Positions 18,201 through 27,421 are shown, numbered from the stretch's first letter. The stretch is DNA of 64,000 nucleotides from Sediminibacterium sp. KACHI17 (GCF_040362915.1 NZ_AP029612.1:558001-622000); one strand, 5' to 3'. The notes: generated from the sequence alone by a model not told the origin. Translations and numbers: made by a program.

Positions 18201-18917
18201 GAACCGGTATCTTTCATCGATCAAAGTGCAACAAGATCGGCTGTGTTGCCCAGCCGATGGGTGTGGGATCTTGGAAAAGGAAATACTTCAACCATTCAAA
18301 ATCCTGTTCGTGCTTATAAAGATTCAGGCTCTTTTAATACAACGCTGCACGTGTATAGTGCTGCAGGCTGTGTCAGTGATACTGCAATGCTCACATTAAC
18401 AGTATACCCTCTTCCCGTACTCAATATGGGTAATAAGAGCGTAACGATATTGGAAGGTGGTCAGATCAAATTGAATCCATCATTTGTGTATGGCAATGAT
18501 CTCCGTTATTTATGGACACCTGCTTCTTTCTTGAGCAGCGATACGGCTTATTCACCTGTCTCAAAACCGGTAGATGATATCCGTTATACTTTTACGGTAA
18601 CAGGAGAGGGCGGTTGTTCGGTCAGTGATACCATCTTTATCAAAGTATTGAAGTCGCCCGAAATCCCCAATGCCTTTTCCCCCAATGGTGATGGTGTCAA
18701 TGATACCTGGAATATTAAGTATCTTGAAAGCTATCCCGGGGCAACCGTTGATGTATTTAACAGGTATGGACAAGTTGTTTTTCGTTCTTTTGGATATAAC
18801 AGGCCTTGGGATGGTACATCACAGGGACACCTGTTACCAATTGGCACATACTATTATATCATTAATCCCAAAAATGGAAAACCGATTTATACCGGGTCCA
18901 TAACGATTATCAGATAG
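15267..18917 (+). CDS. Giant T9SS-secreted adhesin-like protein with IgGFc-binding-type domain and PKD repeats
   Basis: About 1,216 residues. The start at 15267 directly precedes a signal peptide (LLLLSLLLCSVFSLYAQ). The first 480 residues begin NKGKDFWLGYGYHVRM, typical of IgGFc-binding-like N-terminal regions. At least three or four PKD-type domains follow, recognisable by WLWDLGNGT, WTWDLGDGNG and WVWDLGKGN with paired cysteines. The last 85 residues are a gliding-motility-type C-terminal domain (IPNAFSPNGDGVNDTW, YYYIINPKNGKPIYTG), the type B sorting signal of the type IX secretion system. The first 1.4 kb is clearly more AT-rich than the PKD part. It is followed 1 bp later by its PorP/SprF-type partner. 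Confidence 0.92.
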   Translation: MNNRKLLLLSLLLCSVFSLYAQDFSNKGKDFWLGYGYHVRMVSLTTGVPQSNGGSQDMILYFTSNKDASVTVEVPSINYTQTYTVTKGQVTVSNPIPKSGNQDTRIADTGTYNHGIHITSTEDIVAYAHIYNQSVSGASLLFPTNTLGQEYYALSYSQFSNDPFSNSFFFVVATEDNTLVEITPSAANRNNKEINKPFTVKLNKGQIYSVLGTTNGATGSDLTGSKVKSISSNSSGSCKKIAVFSGTGKISIGGGNSGSADNLFAQAFPIVAWGKKYLTVPTSPQPNNFYRICVSDPSTIVKLNGNIIPNNLLVNGFYYQFKNSNISGTGAALPNLIESDKPILVAQYCTTQGTEGNPNTTPGGDPEMILLSPVEQTINDITLYSADRFNIIQSYINVVVKKGGEKSFKLDGRLISDSFKVHPSEPNYYYATLNVSAGSHNLYSDTGFNAIAYGFGAAESYGYNAGTNLRDFSRQASFSNPYTRIDSAVTCINTPVQFSVPLGFQPTSLRWDFTAAPNITPSTAIGIINTPAADSTLIVGGQSLYYYSTGKTFQFTSTNTNALRDTIKLYTTSATPDGCGSTDQVFTIPVKVNSKPIADFSFTASGCVSDVVTFNTPKTSGVRWLWDLGNGTNLDLTNETHGVVYAQPGNFNVKLRTVSDIGCVSEEVTKVLSITTKPIANFNFSSVRCTDTDITFTDASTSQVGTINKWTWDLGDGNGSIVATTNAPQTTKYTTTGGKNVSLQVETASGCKSDVFIPATLPFVHPLPQPGFILPEVCLNDASAQFTDTSKISDGSEAQFTYVWNFNAGTPAVSPAPNINSSTLKNPQVKYNKSDNYTVSLRVTSKDGCVNTVSQNFTVNGSIPKADFEVQMNSVLCAKTPVVILNKSTVDFGSVTRSEIYWDRVNNPTAFQTDESPTMNKAYNNKYAVSNTAGQNFNIRLVSYSGGNTCVSELTKTITVHPNPLAAFTVSSAEICFDEPVSFIDQSATRSAVLPSRWVWDLGKGNTSTIQNPVRAYKDSGSFNTTLHVYSAAGCVSDTAMLTLTVYPLPVLNMGNKSVTILEGGQIKLNPSFVYGNDLRYLWTPASFLSSDTAYSPVSKPVDDIRYTFTVTGEGGCSVSDTIFIKVLKSPEIPNAFSPNGDGVNDTWNIKYLESYPGATVDVFNRYGQVVFRSFGYNRPWDGTSQGHLLPIGTYYYIINPKNGKPIYTGSITIIR

Positions 18918-18918
18918 C

Positions 18919-19947
18919 ATGAAGAGTTTGAAACTATATGTATTATTGGTGGGCATATTCATGACCGTTGTGGTTACAGCACAACAGCGTCCATACTATA
19001 CCCAGTATATCATGAATAATTACATCATCAATCCTGCCGTTGCAGGTATTGAGAATTATTGGGATGTAAAAGCTTCTCATCGTATGCAATGGGTTGGCAT
19101 ACAAGATGCACCGGTGACGACCTATATCACCATGCATGGACCCTTAAAGAAAAATGATTTTGGTTGGGAAACCGCGACAAGTATGCGTGCAAGAGGAGAG
19201 AACCCTCGCGGACAAGCATATTGGCAAAGTTATCAGTCTGCAGAGCCTCATCATGGTATTGGGTTTACCATGTTGAATGATAAAACAGGTCCACTCAATC
19301 GCTTTGCCGCTTTTGGTACATATTCTTATCATTTAGGGATTTCTCCAACAACCAGTCTATCTGCAGGTGTTTCAGCCGGTATCAGTAATATGAGTTTAGA
19401 TGCATCCAAACTCAATTTTGGTACAACAACAGTTGATCCTGCCGTGGCAGGCAGTGGTTTGATCAATCAGATCAGACCTGATATCAGTGCCGGATTATGG
19501 TTGTATTCAAAAGACTATTTTTTAGGGGTATCTGCGCAACAAATCGTTCCTCAAAATGTGGCGTTCTCCAATAACACGGTTTATGTAGAGAAAGGGAAAC
19601 TGGTGCCGCATCTTTTTTTTAGTGCAGGTTATCGTATGCAGTTATCACAGGATGTAAGTTTATTGCCATCAACATTGATTCGTTACGTATCACCTTTGCC
19701 CATTGGATTTGATGTAAACGCCAAGTTTATGTACCAGGATCTTTTATGGGTGGGAGGATCTTATCGTTATCAGGATGGATTTGCAGGTATGGTGGGATTG
19801 AATATCAGTCACAACATCAATATCGGTTACTCTTATGATCTGCAAACCTCCAGGCTGAATACTGTCAGCAAAGGAACTCATGAGATTCTGATCGGTTTTC
19901 AATTGGGAAATAAATATGGAGACTGGTGTCCGCGTAATCTTTGGTGA
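18919..19947 (+). CDS. PorP/SprF family type IX secretion membrane protein
   Basis: A 342-residue outer-membrane beta-barrel protein. It starts MKSLKLYVLLVGIFMTVVVTAQ (signal peptide) followed by QRPYYTQYIMNNYIINPAVAG, the hallmark of the PorP/SprF family. It ends in barrel strands closing with HEILIGFQLG. In Bacteroidota such genes lie directly downstream of large type B T9SS substrates, and SprF is known to be needed for secretion of the adhesin SprB in Flavobacterium. The 1-bp spacing from the upstream gene makes a dedicated substrate-partner pair likely. Confidence 0.93.
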   Translation: MKSLKLYVLLVGIFMTVVVTAQQRPYYTQYIMNNYIINPAVAGIENYWDVKASHRMQWVGIQDAPVTTYITMHGPLKKNDFGWETATSMRARGENPRGQAYWQSYQSAEPHHGIGFTMLNDKTGPLNRFAAFGTYSYHLGISPTTSLSAGVSAGISNMSLDASKLNFGTTTVDPAVAGSGLINQIRPDISAGLWLYSKDYFLGVSAQQIVPQNVAFSNNTVYVEKGKLVPHLFFSAGYRMQLSQDVSLLPSTLIRYVSPLPIGFDVNAKFMYQDLLWVGGSYRYQDGFAGMVGLNISHNINIGYSYDLQTSRLNTVSKGTHEILIGFQLGNKYGDWCPRNLW

Positions 19948-19959
19948 TCAGCAGTTTTC

Positions 19960-21933
19960 TTATAGTCTTGCTTTCTTCAGACCTTTGACCATAACACTAT
20001 CGCGTTGTATCAACTGACGAAGTAATTGTTGTTTGTACCAATCCTTCAGCATTCGCTTTTTTACCAACATCGAATCTTGATCACTGAAAGCGGCAGGGTA
20101 GGTGATCCATTCATTTTGTAGTTCCAGAGCGTTTAAACGATCAAGTACTGCTAAGATTTCAGCGGGTTCCTTTATCAGGACTCCCTCTTTGCGCTCTTTT
20201 TCTTTTAGCTTTTCTTCAACAACCGGTTTTTTGAATTTGGGTTTATCAGGAGCGGGTGGACTCACTGGGTTGATTTTCTTATCAAGCTTTTCAAATGTCT
20301 CGATCATTTTCTCAAGTGATTCTAAACTTGAGGGAATGATTTGTTGCAAATTCAATTCCTCTACAGCTTTCATGGCCATCTCCACTTCTTTACTGATCTT
20401 TTCTTGCTCCGTTTTATTTAATAGGGTGGCTTTCATTTCTTTGGCGATGGTCAGCTTGGCTTCTTGTAAGTCTTTTTCCATTCGTTGCATATCCTTCTCG
20501 AATTCCTCTTTAAAAGGCTTACGGACATAAACAGGCATTCCGCTTGTATCTAATGTTTTATATGCCTGTTTCATTTCTTGTTCCGCTTTTTCTATTTTGA
20601 TCAGTTCTTCTTTCCAATCAGATAATTCCAGGTTTTTCTCTGTTTGTATTTTTTGAAATGCACCTTGTAATGTTGCAGGTATCTGCTGAATGGCTTCCCT
20701 TACTTCTTTACTGTTCAATGAAGCTTCAATTTCGCGAGATGCCTGTTCGAGATTTTCACTCATTTCTTTTTTAAGTGTATTGGAAAGAAAGAATGCAGGG
20801 TTGAATAAGGGGTTCGTCACTTTCACCGCCATCGGTTCAATCGCTACCGGTTGTACTTCTTTCAATCGAAGTGCAGTGCTGTTAGCTGTATTCTTTTGTA
20901 CAGCGATACCATTATTTTTTGATTGTTCAGGATGAAACCATGCAACGGAACTTAAGATACCTGTTACCAATAAAAATGATAAGAGTTGCTTTTTGTACGT
21001 AAATCTGTTTTCATTCGCGCCGATCATTCGCTTGACCCTGTTCAATAATTCATGTTGATGCGAGCCAGCCGCTGCCATGGCAAATGCAGGTGTAGCTTGC
21101 AGTTGAGCCATTCGTAACAAAGCTTCTGCATAAGTGGAAGCACTGTATTGAAATTGTAAAACCCAGTCATCACAGCTGTTCTCTCTTTCTTTACGAATAT
21201 GTGATGAAAACAATCTTGTAAATGGATTGAAGAATAAACTGATCTCGGCAACAGACAATAAAATATTGATGAGGTAATCATATCGCTTGATATGTGCCAG
21301 TTCATGCAGTAAAATAGCTTCTAGTTGGGCAATCGTTAAATGATTGATACTGGCAACCGGTACTAAAATCAGTGGTTTTAAAAATCCGATCGTAAGGGGT
21401 GAGGCAATTTTTTCCGATAAAAAAATTCTCACCTCTCTTGTGATGCCCAATTGTCGGGCTGTATCTTGTACAAATACTCTCCAGTTGGCAGGCATTTTGG
21501 CCAATCCTTCTTTTCTTATTTGTAGGGTGTAGCGATAGCCGATGATCCATTTTACCGATAAGAAGATCATCAGAATCAGATAAGCCGCAGACAGATAAGG
21601 CAGTAATTGTTCAGCCCATATCATCAGTTTCAAGATCGAAGATCTAAAGCCTGTTCCGGGTGGCACGATGGTAGTGATCGTTCCTCCAGATGTACCTGCA
21701 GTTACAGGTACCAGTTGGTTATAAGCACTGTAATAAAAGAATAAGGTGAAGATGAACCAGATAAAACCAATGCTTTGTAAAATGACCGCTAAGGTATATT
21801 TTACAGATGCCCTTGGTTTCAGAACGGAGGTGATAAGTAGATAGAATAGCCATAGAATAGCCGTTTGCCATAAACTATTCGCAATAGCATAACCCAGTGA
21901 TTGCAGAAAAACAGACTGAAAAACAGGGAGCAT
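19960..21933 (-). CDS. BlaR1/MecR1-like M56 family metallopeptidase with coiled-coil C-terminus
   Basis: A 657-residue membrane protein. The N-terminal part (about 1-310) has four hydrophobic helices and the zinc protease motif HELAH (in LLHELAHIKRYD), plus ENSCDDWVL, as in BlaR1. The part after the last helix (about 330-657) has no penicillin-binding motifs. It is a long Lys/Glu-rich segment likely to form coiled coils (EIEASLNSKEVREAIQQ and similar), probably outside the cytoplasm. In BlaR1 systems the peptidase, once triggered, inactivates the BlaI repressor. The blaI-like gene ends 1 bp upstream, so they form an operon. The signal sensed is unknown and is unlikely to be a beta-lactam bound covalently. 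Confidence 0.9.
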   Translation of the reverse strand: MLPVFQSVFLQSLGYAIANSLWQTAILWLFYLLITSVLKPRASVKYTLAVILQSIGFIWFIFTLFFYYSAYNQLVPVTAGTSGGTITTIVPPGTGFRSSILKLMIWAEQLLPYLSAAYLILMIFLSVKWIIGYRYTLQIRKEGLAKMPANWRVFVQDTARQLGITREVRIFLSEKIASPLTIGFLKPLILVPVASINHLTIAQLEAILLHELAHIKRYDYLINILLSVAEISLFFNPFTRLFSSHIRKERENSCDDWVLQFQYSASTYAEALLRMAQLQATPAFAMAAAGSHQHELLNRVKRMIGANENRFTYKKQLLSFLLVTGILSSVAWFHPEQSKNNGIAVQKNTANSTALRLKEVQPVAIEPMAVKVTNPLFNPAFFLSNTLKKEMSENLEQASREIEASLNSKEVREAIQQIPATLQGAFQKIQTEKNLELSDWKEELIKIEKAEQEMKQAYKTLDTSGMPVYVRKPFKEEFEKDMQRMEKDLQEAKLTIAKEMKATLLNKTEQEKISKEVEMAMKAVEELNLQQIIPSSLESLEKMIETFEKLDKKINPVSPPAPDKPKFKKPVVEEKLKEKERKEGVLIKEPAEILAVLDRLNALELQNEWITYPAAFSDQDSMLVKKRMLKDWYKQQLLRQLIQRDSVMVKGLKKARL

Positions 21934-21934
21934 T

Positions 21935-22312
21935 TTATTGCTTTTTCAGGTTATCCAATAACTTCTGGATCTCTTCTAATTCTTCTTTATTCGGCGTTTG
22001 ATTACCTAATGCCTGCATCACCAATTGACTGGATGATCCACCGAATAAAGAGTTGATCATTTTACCAACGATCTGCTGTTGTGTGCTTTCCCGGCTGATA
22101 TTGGCACGGTAAATATGTGTTTTACTACTGTCGTCTCTTTTTACAATTCCCTTTTCAAACATGATCTGCATGAGTTTTAGGGTAGTGGTATAACCCGCAT
22201 CCTTATGTTCACTCAATATTTCATGTACTTCACGAACGGTAGCAGTTCCTTTATCCCATAGAACCCTCAATATTTCCAGCTCACTTTCAGTGGGCTTAAT
22301 GTTCTTTGCCAT
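21935..22312 (-). CDS. BlaI/MecI/CopY-family transcriptional repressor
   Basis: A 125-residue winged-helix repressor: KPTESELEILRVLWDKGTAT at the start, then VREVHEILSEHKDAGYTTTLKLMQIMFEKGIVKRDD, which is the DNA-binding helix and wing, then a C-terminal dimerisation and cleavage region. It should repress its own operon until the downstream M56 peptidase inactivates it. Two inverted-repeat operators of the form TTTACGA-6 bp-TCGTAAA lie just upstream of its start, which supports autoregulation. Confidence 0.94.
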   Translation of the reverse strand: MAKNIKPTESELEILRVLWDKGTATVREVHEILSEHKDAGYTTTLKLMQIMFEKGIVKRDDSSKTHIYRANISRESTQQQIVGKMINSLFGGSSSQLVMQALGNQTPNKEELEEIQKLLDNLKKQ

Positions 22313-22314
22313 GC

Positions 22315-22334
22315 TTTACGATTTAATTCGTAAG
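22315..22334. promoter_or_regulatory. BlaI-type operator, copy 1
   Basis: TTTACGA, six bases (TTTAAT), then TCGTAAG: a near-perfect inverted repeat starting 3 bases upstream of the repressor start codon. A bound repressor would block translation-proximal transcription. Confidence 0.75.
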
Positions 22335-22337
22335 CAA

Positions 22338-22357
22338 TTTACGAGGTTAGTCGTAAA
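22338..22357. promoter_or_regulatory. BlaI-type operator, copy 2
   Basis: TTTACGA, six bases (GGTTAG), then TCGTAAA: a perfect inverted repeat with the same half-sites and spacing as copy 1 and centred 23 bp away, about two helical turns. Repressor dimers could bind cooperatively on one face. Confidence 0.8.
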
Positions 22358-22380
22358 TGAGCAAGAAAAGTTATGTTAAT

Positions 22381-22500
22381 AGTCTATGGCATATAGTTCA
22401 TGGCTTATGGCTAATAAGTTAGTGAATCGTATTCATTCTACTTTTTAGCAACAAACAATCTGTAATGAACTATATTCTATGAACCATAAGCTATTTACTA
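22381..22500. repeat. Intergenic inverted repeat with TTCATGGCTTATGG words
   Basis: The left arm (22381-22420) holds TATGGCATATAGTTCATGGC and then TTATGGC. The right arm (22462-22500) holds AATGAACTATATTCTATGAA and then CCATAAGCTA, its imperfect complement. The right arm reaches the stop codon of the lipoprotein gene on the minus strand. Confidence 0.7.
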
Positions 22501-22973
22501 TCCGCTGCCTTCTTATATACTCCAACACCATATCCCGCGATCTTTTTAAAGCGTAATTGTTCTTTGATGACATTGGCTCGGTAATAGGGTTTGAATGTGC
22601 CTTTATTGTCAAGAAAACCGATGGTACAGGAATAGGGGGTACTGTCTTTTTCAATTTTTAGGATCGGCTCTTTACCCAAATTGGGAATATTGATCGAATC
22701 GGTTATGCGCAATTCTTTGTATTGCATTCGGACCGTAAAATGAAACCTCCGTTCTGTTTCATAGAGTCTCACTGCGAACTTCCAGTCATTCAATTCATCT
22801 GCGACTTTTTGTTCATGTGCAACTACCGCCTCTTTGCGAACGGTAGAACGTTGTTCTGATATTGCTTCTGCAGGTATCACCACAGCTGTTTCCTTCTTCT
22901 CATTTTGCTGGTTACTGTTGCATGCAATAACAAAGAGGATCATCAAGGAATGGATGCCAATAATTTTTCTCAC
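22491..22973 (-). CDS. Small lipoprotein of unknown function
   Basis: 160 residues from a GTG at 22971-22973; an internal ATG at 22943 is possible but would shorten the signal. The N-terminus is a lipoprotein signal (LMILFVIAC), followed by a Gln/Glu/Lys-rich spacer and a beta-rich domain (FAVRLYETERRFHFTVRMQY, then YSCTIGFLDNKGTFKPYY). The C-terminal end KKAADSK abuts the intergenic repeat. No family recognised. Confidence 0.65.
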   Translation of the reverse strand: MRKIIGIHSLMILFVIACNSNQQNEKKETAVVIPAEAISEQRSTVRKEAVVAHEQKVADELNDWKFAVRLYETERRFHFTVRMQYKELRITDSINIPNLGKEPILKIEKDSTPYSCTIGFLDNKGTFKPYYRANVIKEQLRFKKIAGYGVGVYKKAADSK

Positions 22974-23169
22974 GATAAATGAGTATTTAATGTAATTAAT
23001 AAGAAAGTTAATATGTTTTTTCTTGAAATAATCATACCAGATAATTATATTTAGGATACTTGTGAACCGGTACTATCAGGCTTCAATTCCCCCTACTATT
23101 CGATGAAAATTGCATGCCTTTTTAGCAGTCTATATTATTTCTCTCAATCGTCATTTAAACCCTAATTAT

Positions 23170-23517
23170 ATGGCAGTTACTTATGAAATCAAAGAAACCT
23201 ACACTTCAGGAAGTGGTGATTTAGTATTGAAACTTCAAGTGGGCAATGGACAGTATCACAATACGATGGTCATGTTAGGCGATGAGTTACTTGTTTGGGG
23301 AACATTTCCCAAGTTAACCATCGGCAAAGTAGCAGACTGTAAAAACAAGAAGTTATTCATTGAAGTCAATGCTACCGATACGAATGCAAATACCAACCTA
23401 ATTCCTGTTACCATTGAATTAGCAGACAATAGCAAGAAAGAAGTGTATGAATATGAACAATCCGTTGCTCAGAATGGCGGAAGCATATTATTCAATATCT
23501 ATATCGACATTGTATGA
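23170..23517 (+). CDS. Beta-rich protein of unknown function
   Basis: 115 residues from the ATG at 23170; the frame is open upstream to a TTG, but that part has no signal and is rejected. Alternating strands (MAVTYEIKETYTSGSGDLVL, then VMLGDELLVWGTFPKLTIG) suggest a small beta-sandwich. No signal peptide is seen. The stop codon overlaps the ATG of the next gene (ATGA), so the two are probably translationally coupled. Function unknown. Confidence 0.65.
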   Translation: MAVTYEIKETYTSGSGDLVLKLQVGNGQYHNTMVMLGDELLVWGTFPKLTIGKVADCKNKKLFIEVNATDTNANTNLIPVTIELADNSKKEVYEYEQSVAQNGGSILFNIYIDIV

Positions 23518-24845
23518 AAAAGATCAGCATATACGCTACAGTGTTAATGATGCTGTTTTGTATACCATCTTTCGCGCAAATAGATACTACCATTAAACTG
23601 GACAATTTTAGAATGCCTACTACGCCTGCGGCATCTATTTTGAATATGGGAACACAGTCCATTACCAGACCAACACTCCCGAAAGGATTTGCAACCTCTT
23701 TGTTATCCGGATTAGGAGGGGGCGGATTATTCAATCCCAATATCAATATCGAATTTGCGCCTTATTGGTTAAAACCCCAACGTAAGCTCAGTTTTGCTGA
23801 GTATTATCAATTGAATAATGACGCAAAAGGTTCGTCGGTTGACATTGGCGAAAACATGCTTCGTTCTCTGGCCATTTCTGTAGCAACATCTAAATTGGGT
23901 GATAACAAAGACAGTTTGCCGGGTACCCGATTGAGTGTGGGTGTGAGAACACAATTACTCTCGGGTGAAATGTCGCCTCAAACAAAAAAAGAGATCCGGG
24001 AAATTGATCTGAAATTGAAATCCTATGATGTCATACAATCATCCTTGACACTTTTAAAGCAAACAAATAATGCTCAGTATGTTGCTTTAGCACGGAAAGA
24101 CTCATCGTATTCAATTGCATTCAAACAATCGTTGTTGAGTACGATAGAGAGATTACTGAAAGTTTCTGTTGATCTTGATGATGAGGAGCGAAAAAAAGTA
24201 CTGGGAATGGCAACAGAACATTTGAATGAGATGGAGGGTATCGCAGATGGACTTACCGGACAACAATACCTGAGTAAGCTACTAGACAAGATTGGTAATA
24301 AAACAGCTTATGCTTTACAGCTTCAAAAGTTTCAGGAGAGTGATAAGAATAAAGTTGGCTTTTTTTGTGAAGTGGCATTTGCCGGAATTCAATACCTGGG
24401 TAATAACAGTTTTAGTCCTTCATCGTTTCAAAAAGCAGGGGTATGGGCAACCCTGACTTATCGCAGTAAGGATCAGAAATCTGAGTTCGCTTTTGTGGGC
24501 CGGCATTTCTTTACGAACAATGATTCTGCCAATACCAATACTGATTTCGGACTCACAGCTACCCGTGTTGTCAGTAAAGGATTTAATTATGGCGTAGAGT
24601 GGATCTTTCGCAACTATTCATATCGCTACTATACCAAAGATTTTTTAGGTAATGATATCAGAGCTATTAAGTCGGGATCTACTTATCGATTGAACATCTC
24701 GATGGAATATCAACTTAGTGAAGTGGTGTCACTCACTGCATCCGTTGGAAAAGATTTCAACGGCCCGTTCACCAGCTCCAATAATTTTCTAAGTGTTATC
24801 GGCGCTAATTTATCTCTTCCGGCATTGATCAAACTAACACGTTAA
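23514..24845 (+). CDS. Secreted, probably outer-membrane barrel protein of unknown function
   Basis: 443 residues with a signal peptide ending at PSFAQ. The mature start is low-complexity (LSGLGGGGLFNPNINIEFAP). A helical middle (about 140-270) follows, then C-terminal alternating strands (GFNYGVEWIFRNYSYRYY and YRLNISMEYQLSEVVSLTAS), which look like barrel strands. It overlaps the upstream gene by 4 bases. A bidirectional terminator follows. Confidence 0.65.
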   Translation: MKKISIYATVLMMLFCIPSFAQIDTTIKLDNFRMPTTPAASILNMGTQSITRPTLPKGFATSLLSGLGGGGLFNPNINIEFAPYWLKPQRKLSFAEYYQLNNDAKGSSVDIGENMLRSLAISVATSKLGDNKDSLPGTRLSVGVRTQLLSGEMSPQTKKEIREIDLKLKSYDVIQSSLTLLKQTNNAQYVALARKDSSYSIAFKQSLLSTIERLLKVSVDLDDEERKKVLGMATEHLNEMEGIADGLTGQQYLSKLLDKIGNKTAYALQLQKFQESDKNKVGFFCEVAFAGIQYLGNNSFSPSSFQKAGVWATLTYRSKDQKSEFAFVGRHFFTNNDSANTNTDFGLTATRVVSKGFNYGVEWIFRNYSYRYYTKDFLGNDIRAIKSGSTYRLNISMEYQLSEVVSLTASVGKDFNGPFTSSNNFLSVIGANLSLPALIKLTR

Positions 24846-24848
24846 AAT

Positions 24849-24882
24849 AAAAAAGGGTATCAGTATCGATACCCTTTTTTTA
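24849..24882. terminator. Bidirectional terminator between converging genes
   Basis: AAGGGTATC pairs with GATACCCTT around a short loop, with A runs on the left and T runs on the right. It can serve both the barrel-protein gene (plus strand) and the pyrophosphatase gene (minus strand). Confidence 0.85.
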
Positions 24883-24900
24883 TTGTATTGTAAAAGTTGA

Positions 24901-27306
24901 TTAGTTCTTCTTCAGATCTACTTTCACACTCACATTTTCTTTGCCATCCAGGTACATAGAAAACTGCTTGGCTACGTCTTCAGACAGTTCTTGTCCATTA
25001 ATGATGATCTTGCCATCTTTTACTTCTACAGAAACATTATCATCAGAAGTTAATCCGGCATTTTTCAATTCTTTGATCAATCCTTCTACATTGATGGCTT
25101 CTCCGTTAACGGTCATTGAAGCGCTGTTATCTCCGTCAGTAGCTTTGATCTCAATTCTTTTTTCTACGATCTGCTTGTCTACATCTGCACCATGTAATTG
25201 TGCGAGTGTAGGAGCGATCACCAATGAAACGATTGACATCAATTTGATCAGGATGTTCATAGATGGACCTGAAGTATCTTTAAAAGGATCACCTACGGTA
25301 TCACCTGTTACAGAAGCTTTGTGTGGTTCAGATTTTTTGTAGTACATCTCACCATTGATCTCAACTCCTTTTTCAAATGATTTCTTGGCATTATCCCAAG
25401 CACCACCGGCATTGTTCTGGAACATACCCATCAGTACACCACTTACAGTAGCACCTGCCAGGAATCCACCCAATGCTTCAGCGCCCAATAAGAAGCCAAT
25501 GATCAAAGGAGAAACGATCGCGATCGCACCAGGCAGCATCATTTTCTTGATCGATGCTTCTGTAGAAATCGCTACGCATTTATCGTACTCAGGTTTTCCT
25601 GTTCCTTCCATGATACCCGGAATAGAACGGAACTGACGACGCACTTCTTCCACCATCGACATGGCTGCTTGTCCAACCGCACGAATCGCCAAAGAAGAGA
25701 AGATGAAAGGAATCATTGCACCTACAAATAATGAGGCCAATACTTTCGCTTTATAAATATCGATACCATTGATGCCTGCAACACCCACAAACGCTGCGAA
25801 CAATGCCAATGCTGTCAGTGCAGCAGAAGCGATCGCAAACCCTTTACCGGTAGCAGCAGTGGTATTACCTACAGCATCCAATACATCTGTTTTTTCACGT
25901 ACTTCTTTTGGTAATTCGCTCATTTCAGCGATACCACCTGCGTTATCAGCGATCGGACCAAATGCGTCGATTGCCAATTGCATAGCAGTGGTAGCCATCA
26001 TACCTGCTGCAGCGATCGCTACACCATATAAACCGGCACACTCATAAGATCCCCAGATACCACCTGCCAATACCAAAATCGGTAAGAAAGTAGATTCCAT
26101 ACCCACAGCCAAACCTCCGATCACGTTGGTAGCATGTCCGGTAGATGATTGACGAATAATAGACATTACCGGACGCTTACCCATTGCAGTGTAATATTCA
26201 GTAATGATACTCATCAAAGTACCTACGGCCAGACCTACCACGATCGCACCAAGTACGCCATCGCGCGTGAATTCCAATCCACGAAGGGTCATGGTTTCAG
26301 GCAAAATATAATATACCAGACCTGCACAAGCAGCGGCAGTTAAAATAATAGAACCCCAGTTACCCATGTTCAGGGCTTTCTGTACGTTCGCAGTGTTGAT
26401 ACCTGCAGCATCACTCACGCGAACAAACCAGGTACCTACGATCGAGAACAGGATACCTACACCTGCGATCAGCATTGGTAACAGGATAGGAGCATATCCC
26501 CCAAAATTATCTGAGGAAACGGTCTCTTGTCCGAGTACCATGGTTGCCAATACGGTTGCTACATAAGAACCAAACAGATCGGCACCCATACCTGCAACGT
26601 CACCCACATTATCACCTACGTTATCGGCGATGGTGGCCGGGTTACGAGGATCATCTTCAGGGATACCTGCTTCTACTTTACCTACAAGGTCAGCACCTAC
26701 GTCAGCAGCTTTGGTATAGATACCACCACCTACACGGGCAAACAATGCGATTGATTCAGCACCAAGAGAGAACCCGGTCAGTACTTCAATGGTTTGGAGC
26801 ATTTCAGCAGAGTTTGCTGCAGCTTCCGGAGCAAATACCTGCTTTAAGATCAGGTAAACTCCACCCAGACCTAATACAGCCAATCCGGCAACACCCAATC
26901 CCATTACGGCACCGCCTGTAAAGGATACATTCAGGGCTTTTGACAGACTGGTTCTTGCTGCCTGAGCAGTACGAACATTGGCTTTGGTAGCCACTTTCAT
27001 ACCAATATATCCGGCAACAGCACTACAAACAGCTCCCAACACAAAAGCCAATGAGATCGACCAGTGTGAATGAGGATTGCTCTTGGCCATTACACCCAAT
27101 AACAAGGCTACGATCGCAACAAAATAGGTCAGTATCTTCCACTCCGCTTTCAAGAATGCCATGGCACCTTCTGCGATATAGGTACTGATCTCTTTCATAC
27201 GGTCATTACCCGCATCCTGCTTCGAAACCCAATTAAACTTCAAAAATGTGTACAGGAGACCTACAACTCCCATCGCCGGAACGGCATAAAACAAGATTTT
27301 GTCCAT
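24901..27306 (-). CDS. hppA: Membrane-bound ion-pumping pyrophosphatase
   Basis: An 801-residue integral membrane protein that couples pyrophosphate hydrolysis to H+ or Na+ pumping. The catalytic loops are present: [20 protein letters not shown] and [18 protein letters not shown] in the middle, and [13 protein letters not shown] further on. [12 protein letters not shown] has alanine where K+-independent enzymes have lysine, which suggests the K+-dependent subfamily, possibly Na+-pumping; this is an inference. After the usual last segment ([20 protein letters not shown], then [10 protein letters not shown]) there is an extra domain of about 100 residues not found in the classic enzyme. The gene is alone between terminators. 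Confidence 0.95.
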   Translation of the reverse strand: MDKILFYAVPAMGVVGLLYTFLKFNWVSKQDAGNDRMKEISTYIAEGAMAFLKAEWKILTYFVAIVALLLGVMAKSNPHSHWSISLAFVLGAVCSAVAGYIGMKVATKANVRTAQAARTSLSKALNVSFTGGAVMGLGVAGLAVLGLGGVYLILKQVFAPEAAANSAEMLQTIEVLTGFSLGAESIALFARVGGGIYTKAADVGADLVGKVEAGIPEDDPRNPATIADNVGDNVGDVAGMGADLFGSYVATVLATMVLGQETVSSDNFGGYAPILLPMLIAGVGILFSIVGTWFVRVSDAAGINTANVQKALNMGNWGSIILTAAACAGLVYYILPETMTLRGLEFTRDGVLGAIVVGLAVGTLMSIITEYYTAMGKRPVMSIIRQSSTGHATNVIGGLAVGMESTFLPILVLAGGIWGSYECAGLYGVAIAAAGMMATTAMQLAIDAFGPIADNAGGIAEMSELPKEVREKTDVLDAVGNTTAATGKGFAIASAALTALALFAAFVGVAGINGIDIYKAKVLASLFVGAMIPFIFSSLAIRAVGQAAMSMVEEVRRQFRSIPGIMEGTGKPEYDKCVAISTEASIKKMMLPGAIAIVSPLIIGFLLGAEALGGFLAGATVSGVLMGMFQNNAGGAWDNAKKSFEKGVEINGEMYYKKSEPHKASVTGDTVGDPFKDTSGPSMNILIKLMSIVSLVIAPTLAQLHGADVDKQIVEKRIEIKATDGDNSASMTVNGEAINVEGLIKELKNAGLTSDDNVSVEVKDGKIIINGQELSEDVAKQFSMYLDGKENVSVKVDLKKN

Positions 27307-27421
27307 AATACAGTGTGTCTGGTAAGTTTATGTTAATTGAAAGTCTGCAAAAATAGGGGGAAAAGGCTAAAAACAACGGTTAGTAGCCTATGTGTTGACA
27401 ATATATCAAGTCAATCCTGAC

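Noticed and set aside
24941..27120. Long plus-strand frames opposite the pyrophosphatase gene
   Set aside because: They are antisense shadows of a well conserved membrane protein, with hydrophobic low-complexity translations.
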